A stretch of 64,000 nucleotides of DNA from Pseudomonas syringae. Its GTDB lineage: Bacteria > Pseudomonadota > Gammaproteobacteria > Pseudomonadales > Pseudomonadaceae. The notes under the pieces were generated by a model. It did not search any database, was not told where the DNA came from, and worked only from the letters and a program-made list of their open reading frames with translations. The stretch is taken from assembly GCF_021605415.1 (NCBI RefSeq), contig NZ_WKEQ01000027.1:16102-80101 (forward strand). Reading direction: 5' to 3'. The translations under genes were made by a program, and so were the position numbers. Shown here one piece after another: positions 58,178-64,000 of this stretch. Numbering within the stretch: position 1 is the first letter of the stretch; every line of letters begins with the position of its first letter.

Positions 58178-59311
58178 ATGTCCCAGACGTTTTACAAGAA
58201 AGGCTTTCTGGCCCTCGCAGTCGCAACTGCGCTGGGTGTTTCTGCGTTTGCACAAGCTGATGTGAAAATCGGTGTGGCGGGCCCGATGACCGGCGCCAAC
58301 GCGGCATTCGGCGAGCAGTACATGAAAGGGGCACAGGCGGCAGCCGACGCGGTCAACGCGGCTGGCGGCGTCAACGGGGAAAAAATCGTACTGGTCAAGG
58401 GCGATGATGCCTGCGAACCGAAGCAGGCCGTGACGGTTGCCAAGGATCTCACCAACCAGAAAGTCGCCGGCGTGGTCGGTCACTTCTGCTCGTCTTCGAC
58501 CATTCCAGCGTCTGAAATCTACGACGAAGCAGGCATCATCGCGATCACCCCGGGTTCCACCAACCCGCAGGTGACCGAGCGCGGCCTGAGCGCCATGTTC
58601 CGTATGTGCGGGCGCGACGACCAGCAAGGCATCGTCGCTGGCGATTACATCGTCGACGTGCTCAAGGGCAAGAAAGTCGTAGTGCTCCACGATAAAGACA
58701 CCTACGGTCAGGGCCTGGCCGACGCCACCAAGGCACAGCTGGTCAAGCGCGGCGTGACGCCGGTGCTGTACGAAGGCCTGACCCGTGGTGAAAAAGATTT
58801 CAGCACCATCGTCACCAAAATCCGTGGCGCCGGCGCCGATGTCGTCTACTTCGGTGGTCTGCACCCGGAAGCCGGGCCGCTGGTTCGTCAACTGCGTGAG
58901 CAAGGCCTCAAAGACGTCAAGTTCATGTCCGACGACGGCATCGTGACCGACGAACTGGTAACCACCGCCGGTGGCCCGCAATTCGTCGATGGCGTACTGA
59001 TGACCTTCGGCGCTGACCCGCGGTTGCTGCCAGACAGCAAGGCCGTGGTAGATGCGTTCCGCAAGGCGGGCACCGAACCTGAGGGTTACACCCTCTACGC
59101 CTACGCCTCGGTACAAACCCTGGCCGCCGCGTTCAATGGCGCCAAATCCAATAACGGCGAGAAAGCCGCCGAGTGGCTGAAGAAAAACCCGGTCAAGACC
59201 GTCATGGGTGAAAAAGCCTGGGACACCAAAGGCGACTTGAAGGTCTCCGACTACGTGGTTTACCAGTGGGACAAGGACGGCAAATACCACCAGCTGGAAA
59301 AACAGAAGTAA
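58178..59311 (+). CDS. braC: Branched-chain amino acid ABC transporter, binding protein (BraC/LivK)
   Basis: A 377-residue periplasmic protein of the leucine/isoleucine/valine-binding family. Signal peptide cleaved at about FAQA/DVKIG (residue 27). The mature N-terminus VKIGVAGPMTGANAAFGEQYMKGA and the pair of cysteines (Cys in GDDACEP and GHFCSSS) match LivJ/BraC. GGAG lies ten bases before ATG 58178. First gene of braCDEFG; a repeat and hairpin follow it, which usually leaves more message for the binding protein than for the membrane parts. Confidence 0.95.
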   Translation: MSQTFYKKGFLALAVATALGVSAFAQADVKIGVAGPMTGANAAFGEQYMKGAQAAADAVNAAGGVNGEKIVLVKGDDACEPKQAVTVAKDLTNQKVAGVVGHFCSSSTIPASEIYDEAGIIAITPGSTNPQVTERGLSAMFRMCGRDDQQGIVAGDYIVDVLKGKKVVVLHDKDTYGQGLADATKAQLVKRGVTPVLYEGLTRGEKDFSTIVTKIRGAGADVVYFGGLHPEAGPLVRQLREQGLKDVKFMSDDGIVTDELVTTAGGPQFVDGVLMTFGADPRLLPDSKAVVDAFRKAGTEPEGYTLYAYASVQTLAAAFNGAKSNNGEKAAEWLKKNPVKTVMGEKAWDTKGDLKVSDYVVYQWDKDGKYHQLEKQK

Positions 59312-59345
59312 GGGCTGACGCGATCGGTTGGTTTCTACACATCCT

Positions 59346-59437
59346 TGTAGGAGCGGGCTTGCCCGCGATGACGGTATGACAGGCAACAAATTTGTTGAAT
59401 GTTCCACCGCTATCGCTGGCAAGCCAGCTTCCACAGA
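59346..59437. repeat. REP pair (BIME) between braC and braD
   Basis: TGTAGGAGCGGGCTTGCCCG (59346-59365) and, inverted, GGCAAGCCAGCTTCCACA (59418-59435). Located inside the operon right after the binding-protein gene, where REPs stabilise upstream message ends. Confidence 0.8.
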
Positions 59438-59464
59438 GGTTGTGGCTGTTCTGACTGATCGTGA

Positions 59465-59493
59465 TTGACAGCGCAACGACGTAAATCTGTATT
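59465..59493 (+). promoter_or_regulatory. Possible secondary promoter before braD
   Basis: TTGACA (59465-59470), a 17-base spacer and TGTATT (59488-59493). The -35 is perfect, the -10 moderate (4 of 6). It would start transcription just ahead of the hairpin at 59503-59533. Confidence 0.45.
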
Positions 59494-59502
59494 TTCCCTA
59501 GA

Positions 59503-59533
59503 AGAACCGCACACCTTGCGGTGTGCAGGTTCT
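59503..59533 (+). other. Long hairpin in the braC-braD gap
   Basis: AGAACC-GCACACC, loop TTGC, GGTGTGC, one bulged A and GGTTCT: 13 pairs with one bulge, no T run, ending 20 bases before the braD ATG. A candidate for control of translation start or message processing. Confidence 0.6.
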
Positions 59534-59552
59534 CACTGCGTGAGATTGCGTT

Positions 59553-60467
59553 ATGGATGGTATTTTCCTGCAGCAACTGGTCAACGGCCTGACCCTCGGG
59601 TCGGTCTATGGCCTGATCGCCATCGGCTACACAATGGTCTATGGCATCATCGGCATGATTAACTTCGCCCACGGCGAGGTTTACATGATTTCCGCTTACC
59701 TGGCGGCAATCAGTCTGGCTCTGCTGGCTTACTTCGGTATCGAATCTTTCCCACTGCTGATGCTCGGCACGCTGATCTTCACTATCGTCGTCACGGCGGT
59801 GTATGGCTGGGTCATCGAGCGTGTTGCCTATAAACCTCTGCGAAATTCAACACGACTGGCACCGCTGATCAGCGCCATCGGGATTTCGCTGATCCTGCAA
59901 AACTACGCACAGATTGCTCAAGGAGCGAAGCAGCAGGGCGTTCCGACCTTGCTCTCCGGCGCCTGGCGCGTCGACATCGGCACAGGTTTTGTCCAACTGA
60001 CGTACACCAAGGTGTTCATTCTGGTGGCGGCGTTTGCCGGCATGGCCGCGCTGACCTACATCATCAAGTACACCAAGCTCGGCCGCATGTGCCGCGCCAC
60101 ACAGCAAGACCGCAAGATGGCGTCGATCCTCGGGATCAACACCGACCGCGTGATCTCCTATGTGTTCATCATCGGTGCAGCGATGGCGGCCCTGGCCGGC
60201 GTGCTGATCACCATGAACTACGGCACGTTCGACTTCTATGCCGGCTTCATCATCGGGATCAAGGCGTTTACCGCCGCGGTACTCGGCGGGATCGGTTCGC
60301 TGCCTGGCGCGATGCTCGGCGGGATCATCCTCGGCATCTCCGAGTCGCTGTTTTCAGGCCTGGTCAACTCGGACTACAAAGACGTTTTCAGCTTCTCGCT
60401 GCTCGTTCTCGTTCTGGTCTTTCGGCCCCAAGGCCTGCTCGGCCGTCCTCTTGTGTCGAAGGTGTAA
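59553..60467 (+). CDS. braD: Branched-chain amino acid ABC permease (BraD/LivH)
   Basis: A 304-residue inner-membrane permease of the LivH family with about eight helices. Conserved are LVNGLTLGSVYGLIAIGYTMVYGIIGMINFAHG at the N-terminus, the TKLGRMCRATQQDRKMASILGIN coupling loop for the ATPases and GIKAFTAAVLGGIGSLPGAMLGG. Substrates are leucine, isoleucine, valine and often alanine. braE begins three bases after its stop. Confidence 0.95.
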   Translation: MDGIFLQQLVNGLTLGSVYGLIAIGYTMVYGIIGMINFAHGEVYMISAYLAAISLALLAYFGIESFPLLMLGTLIFTIVVTAVYGWVIERVAYKPLRNSTRLAPLISAIGISLILQNYAQIAQGAKQQGVPTLLSGAWRVDIGTGFVQLTYTKVFILVAAFAGMAALTYIIKYTKLGRMCRATQQDRKMASILGINTDRVISYVFIIGAAMAALAGVLITMNYGTFDFYAGFIIGIKAFTAAVLGGIGSLPGAMLGGIILGISESLFSGLVNSDYKDVFSFSLLVLVLVFRPQGLLGRPLVSKV

Positions 60468-60470
60468 GCG

Positions 60471-61772
60471 ATGTCTTCAACCACTAAAAAAACCATCGAT
60501 GTCAAAAAAAGCCTGGTTGAGTCGATTCTTGCCGGCCTCATTGCCCTGATCGTCTTCGGCCCGATTGTGGGTGTCGTGCTCGAGGGCTACAGCTTCAACC
60601 TTGAACCGAAACGCGTGGCGTGGATCATCGCCATTGTCATGGCGGGTCGTTTCGCCCTCAGCCTGTTCCTGCAAACGCCCAAGGGCCTGAAGATTCTCGA
60701 CGGATTCGAGAGCACCGGTTCCGGCGTGCACGTGCTGCCACCAGACTACAAGTCACGCCTGCGCTGGATCATCCCGCTGATGATTGTCGTCGCCGTGGCT
60801 TTGCCGTTTTTTACCAACTCCTATTTGCTGGGCGTTGTAATCCTCGGGTTGATCTACGTGTTGCTCGGTCTGGGCCTGAACATCGTGGTTGGCCTGGCCG
60901 GACTGCTCGACCTGGGTTACGTGGCGTTCTACGCCATCGGCGCCTATGGCCTGGCGCTCGGCTATCAATATCTGGGCCTGGGTTTCTGGACGGTGCTGCC
61001 GCTGGCGGCGATCATGGCGGGGCTGGCCGGTTGCATCCTCGGTTTCCCGGTGCTGCGTCTGCACGGCGACTATCTGGCGATCGTGACGCTGGGCTTCGGT
61101 GAAATCATCCGGCTGATTCTTAACAACTGGCTGTCCTTGACCGGCGGACCGAACGGGATGCCGGCGCCATTGCCGACGTTTTTCGGTCTGGAGTTCGGCA
61201 AGCGCGCGAAGGATGGCGGGGTGCCGTTTCACGAATTCTTCGGCATCGCTTACAACCCTGACGTGAAGTACTACTTCATCTACGCCGTGTTGTTCCTGGT
61301 GGTATTGGCCGTGCTGTACATCAAGCATCGTCTGGTCAAGATGCCGGTCGGCCGCGCCTGGGAAGCGTTGCGTGAAGACGAGATCGCCTGTCGCTCGATG
61401 GGCCTCAATCATGTGTTGGTCAAGCTTTCGGCATTCACCATCGGTGCGTCGACGGCAGGCTTGGCCGGGGTGTTTTTCGCGACCTATCAAGGCTTCGTCA
61501 ACCCGACCTCGTTCACCTTCTTCGAGTCGGCGCTGATCCTCGCGATTGTCGTGCTCGGCGGCATGGGTTCGACCATCGGCGTGGTGATCGCAGCGTTCGT
61601 GCTGACGGTGGCCCCGGAACTGCTGCGTGGTTTCGCTGAATACCGTGTGTTGCTGTTCGGCATCCTCATGGTGCTGATGATGATCTGGCGACCGCGCGGC
61701 CTGATTCGCATCAGCCGTACCGGGGTCAAGCCACGTAAAGGTGCCATTCACTATGAGAGGACTGCGCCATGA
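60471..61772 (+). CDS. braE: Branched-chain amino acid ABC permease (BraE/LivM)
   Basis: A 433-residue permease of the LivM family. Residues 1-100 carry the extra N-terminal helices found in LivM proteins; the core has GLGLNIVVGLAGLLDLGYVAFYAIGAYGLALG, the coupling loop GRAWEALREDEIACRSMGLNHVLVKL and ESALILAIVVLGGMGSTIGVV. Forms the membrane channel with BraD. It overlaps braF by four bases. Confidence 0.95.
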   Translation: MSSTTKKTIDVKKSLVESILAGLIALIVFGPIVGVVLEGYSFNLEPKRVAWIIAIVMAGRFALSLFLQTPKGLKILDGFESTGSGVHVLPPDYKSRLRWIIPLMIVVAVALPFFTNSYLLGVVILGLIYVLLGLGLNIVVGLAGLLDLGYVAFYAIGAYGLALGYQYLGLGFWTVLPLAAIMAGLAGCILGFPVLRLHGDYLAIVTLGFGEIIRLILNNWLSLTGGPNGMPAPLPTFFGLEFGKRAKDGGVPFHEFFGIAYNPDVKYYFIYAVLFLVVLAVLYIKHRLVKMPVGRAWEALREDEIACRSMGLNHVLVKLSAFTIGASTAGLAGVFFATYQGFVNPTSFTFFESALILAIVVLGGMGSTIGVVIAAFVLTVAPELLRGFAEYRVLLFGILMVLMMIWRPRGLIRISRTGVKPRKGAIHYERTAP

Positions 61773-62644
61773 GTGAAGTCGTACTCTCTGTTGAAAAGTT
61801 GATGATGCACTTTGGTGGCATCAAGGCGTTGAACGATGTCAGCCTGCAGGTGAAGCGCAATTCGATCTTTGCCCTGATCGGCCCCAACGGTGCCGGCAAG
61901 ACCACGGTGTTCAATTGCCTGACCGGTTTCTACAAGGCCTCTGGCGGCAAGATCGAACTCAACGCACGCGGCCAGCGCACCAACGTCATCCAGTTGCTCG
62001 GCGAATCGTTCAAACCGACTGATTTCGTCTCGCCCAAAAGCTTCCTCAGCCGCCTGTACTACAAGATGTTCGGCGGTACGCACCTGGTGAACCGAGCGGG
62101 CCTGGCCCGGACTTTCCAGAACATCCGCCTGTTCAAGGAAATGTCAGTGCTGGAAAACCTGCTGGTGGCCCAACACATGTGGGTCAACCGCAACATGCTG
62201 GCCGGCATCCTCAACACCAAGGGCTATCGCAAGGCTGAAAGCGATGCGCTGGATTGCGCGTTCTACTGGCTGGAAGTCGTCGATCTGGTGGACTGCGCCA
62301 ACCGCCTCGCCGGTGAATTGTCCTACGGCCAGCAACGGCGTCTGGAAATTGCCCGGGCCATGTGCACGCGGCCGCAGATCATCTGCCTGGACGAGCCGGC
62401 CGCCGGCCTCAACCCTCAGGAAACCGAAGCGCTGAGCGCGATGATCCGGCTGCTGCGCGATGAGCATGATCTGACCGTGGTGCTGATCGAACACGACATG
62501 GGCATGGTAATGAGCATTTCCGACCACATCGTCGTGCTGGATCACGGCGTCGTCATCGCCGAGGGCGGCCCTGACGCCATTCGCAACGACCCGAAAGTGA
62601 TTGCCGCCTATCTGGGCGCGGATGAAGAGGAAGTGGTGCTATGA
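61769..62644 (+). CDS. braF: Branched-chain amino acid ABC ATPase (BraF/LivG)
   Basis: A 291-residue ATP-binding subunit. Walker A GPNGAGKTTVFN, ABC signature LSYGQQRRLEIARAMC, Walker B IICLDEPAAGLNPQE and the switch His in VLIEHDMGMVMS are all intact; the NRAGLARTFQNIRLFKEMSVLENL stretch is typical of LivG. ATGA overlaps join it to braE upstream and braG downstream. Confidence 0.96.
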   Translation: MSEVVLSVEKLMMHFGGIKALNDVSLQVKRNSIFALIGPNGAGKTTVFNCLTGFYKASGGKIELNARGQRTNVIQLLGESFKPTDFVSPKSFLSRLYYKMFGGTHLVNRAGLARTFQNIRLFKEMSVLENLLVAQHMWVNRNMLAGILNTKGYRKAESDALDCAFYWLEVVDLVDCANRLAGELSYGQQRRLEIARAMCTRPQIICLDEPAAGLNPQETEALSAMIRLLRDEHDLTVVLIEHDMGMVMSISDHIVVLDHGVVIAEGGPDAIRNDPKVIAAYLGADEEEVVL

Positions 62645-63357
62645 GCCAACCTATCCTCGAATTGAAGGATCTCGACGTCTTCTACGGGCCGATCCAGGCC
62701 CTGAAAGGCGTTTCATTGCAGATCAACGAAGGCGAGACGGTCAGCCTCATCGGCTCCAACGGCGCCGGCAAGTCGACGTTGCTGATGTCGATCTTCGGTC
62801 AGCCACGGGCGTCGGGCGGGCAGATCCTCTATCAGGGCGTCGACATCACCCATAAGTCGTCGCACTACATCGCCTCCAACGGCATTGCGCAGTCGCCGGA
62901 AGGGCGGCGGGTGTTCCCCGACATGACCGTCGAGGAAAACCTGCTGATGGGCACGATCCCAATTGGCGACAAGTACGCCAAGGAAGACATGCAGCGCATG
63001 TTCGCGCTGTTTCCAAGGCTTGAGGAGCGACGCACCCAGCGGGCCATGACCATGTCCGGCGGCGAGCAACAAATGCTCGCCATCGCCCGTGCGCTGATGA
63101 GCCGGCCCAAGCTGTTGCTGCTGGATGAACCGAGCCTGGGGCTGGCGCCAATTGTGGTGAAGCAGATCTTTGCGACCCTGCGGGAACTGGCGAAAACCGG
63201 GATGACGATCTTTCTGGTGGAGCAGAACGCCAACCACGCGCTGAAACTGTCCGACCGCGCTTACGTGATGGTCAACGGAGAAATCCGCCTCAGCGGCACC
63301 GGTCAGGAGCTGTTGGTGAATGAAGAGGTGCGTAACGCTTATCTAGGCGGTCACTGA
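62641..63357 (+). CDS. braG: Branched-chain amino acid ABC ATPase (BraG/LivF)
   Basis: A 238-residue ATP-binding subunit. Walker A GSNGAGKSTLL, the GIAQSPEGRRVFPDMTVEENL segment that marks LivF, ABC signature MSGGEQQMLAIARALM, Walker B LLLLDEPSLGLAP and IFLVEQNANHAL. It pairs with BraF as a heterodimer. Last gene of the operon, followed by a strong terminator 14 bases after the stop. Confidence 0.96.
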   Translation: MSQPILELKDLDVFYGPIQALKGVSLQINEGETVSLIGSNGAGKSTLLMSIFGQPRASGGQILYQGVDITHKSSHYIASNGIAQSPEGRRVFPDMTVEENLLMGTIPIGDKYAKEDMQRMFALFPRLEERRTQRAMTMSGGEQQMLAIARALMSRPKLLLLDEPSLGLAPIVVKQIFATLRELAKTGMTIFLVEQNANHALKLSDRAYVMVNGEIRLSGTGQELLVNEEVRNAYLGGH

Positions 63358-63371
63358 CCTCTAGATGTAAG

Positions 63372-63401
63372 AAAGCGCCCGACATCAGGGCGCTTTTTTT
63401 T
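63372..63401 (+). terminator. Terminator of the bra operon
   Basis: AAAGCGCCC and GGGCGCTTT pair around GACATCA, then T5 more. Confidence 0.93.
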
Positions 63402-64000
63402 GCCTCCCGTAAGAGCTGCCGAGAGAATTGTGGAAAACAAATTCCGAAACCCGCTAAAGCGCGACATAAAGACGCTGCAAATAGCTGTTTTTCCACAGTT
63501 TTGACTTGTCCCCGTTTGCTGTGGAACCGACTGTGAATAACGTGGGAGTAGCTGGCTGAAAGCCTTTCAAACCGTGGCTTGCAGCTTGGTGATTGTTTTT
63601 TGATCAAGGGTTTTTGCGCAGCTTGCTGGTGCTGTTGTCAACCCTTTTATGGCGTTCACAATTGGCGCGAATCAAGGTGGAACAGCCTGTGGATAAGTCT
63701 GTGACTAAACTATGGAAAGACTGCCCGGAGAGGCGTGGTTGCTGGCCTCGCGCAATCACGCACCCAGGCCGCCAGTCGTGCAAAATGCCCTGATCTGCAT
63801 ATCCGGCAGATTCGGGTCAAGCAAAATACTTTCTATTTCCCCTGCGAAGCCTTGTACCGCGTGGCTTTGAGCTTTTGAACTTGCCCCCGGAAACTGTGGA
63901 AGGGCTTGTGGATAACATGCGTGCACATGGCTGCAGACCACGTAATGCAAGCTATCCAGAGCCTTGTTCAATTTTTATACAGTTACGTCCTGTGCAGGAG
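63402..64000. other. Gene-free region with five DnaA boxes
   Basis: No plausible gene on either strand in 599 bases. DnaA boxes fitting TTWTNCACA are at 63429-63437 (minus, TTTTCCACA), 63489-63497 (plus, TTTTCCACA), 63532-63540 (minus, TTATTCACA), 63688-63696 (minus, TTATCCACA) and 63907-63915 (minus, TTATCCACA). A weaker site is at 63700-63708. The right edge has an AT-rich CAATTTTTATACAG and ends in AGGAG (63996-64000), which looks like the ribosome-binding site of a gene that begins outside the window. Confidence 0.7.

Noticed and set aside
63960..64000. LexA (SOS) box at the right edge around TTTTTATACAG
   Set aside because: Only one half-site (TATACAG) matches; the partner CTGT is absent at the required distance.
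63402..64000. Chromosomal origin oriC proper
   Set aside because: DnaA boxes are present, but dnaA, rpmH, dnaN and a clear AT-rich unwinding region are not; a DnaA-binding locus is the more careful reading.
1..64000. CRISPR arrays, complete insertion sequences, prophage
   Set aside because: No regularly spaced direct repeats, no complete transposase or phage structural genes; only REP-type repeats and gene remnants.

Overview
The window is chromosomal DNA of a fluorescent-group Pseudomonas. The reasons are the core order mutL-miaA-hfq-hflX-hflK-hflC-hisZ-purA ... tRNA-Leu x2-rnr-rlmB-rpsF-rpsR-(membrane gene)-rplI-dnaB, which is the order I know from pseudomonads, the high GC content, Pseudomonas-type REP/BIME repeats, azurin, the amaBA lysine genes and a bra/liv operon behind a sigma-54 promoter.

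Layout. 1-7.7 kb: the end of mutL, then tRNA modification (miaA), RNA chaperone (hfq), GTPase (hflX), the FtsH-modulating hflKC pair, hisZ and purA. 7.8-12.4 kb: a chemoreceptor, then on the minus strand a ferric-iron ABC permease and binding protein with a candidate Fur box. 12.5-20.5 kb: two tandem tRNA-Leu(CAG) units, each with its own promoter and terminator, then rnr-rlmB, the rpsF-rpsR-membrane protein-rplI operon and dnaB. 20.5-23 kb: a large 859-residue protein of unknown function, possibly toxin-like. 23.3-25.6 kb: a YgiQ radical SAM protein. 25.9-32.6 kb: a three-gene transglutaminase/DUF2126, ATP-grasp/alpha-E, transglutaminase operon. 32.7-36.5 kb: small proteins, a LOG-family hydrolase, azurin and the NAD salvage pair pncB-nadE.

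36.5-38.2 kb is a decayed segment: a small gene pair of which one member looks frameshifted, the 3' part of a sodium:alanine (AGCS) symporter pseudogene with two frameshifts, and a dispersed repeat. It borders the most interesting region, 38.2-52.2 kb. This is a catabolic cluster holding MaoC hydratase, TRAP transporter (DctPQM), MmgE/PrpD, acyl-CoA dehydrogenase, CaiB-type CoA-transferase, GntR/UTRA regulator, MFS transporter, CitE-like lyase, TetR regulator, OprD-type porin and a large DmdC-like acyl-CoA dehydrogenase. The enzyme set fits uptake, CoA activation, (de)hydrogenation, hydration and cleavage of an itaconate-like C5 dicarboxylate to acetyl-CoA and pyruvate. A perfect 16-bp palindrome sits on the promoter of the first gene and is the obvious operator.

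52.4-57.8 kb: an exported DJ-1/PfpI protein, an integrase-like remnant next to a second copy of the dispersed repeat, and a LysR regulator divergent from amaB-amaA (pipecolate/lysine catabolism). 58.1-63.4 kb: the complete branched-chain amino acid ABC transporter braCDEFG with a consensus sigma-54 promoter. The last 600 bases hold no gene but carry five DnaA boxes; a ribosome-binding-site-like AGGAG at the very edge suggests that the next gene begins just outside the window.
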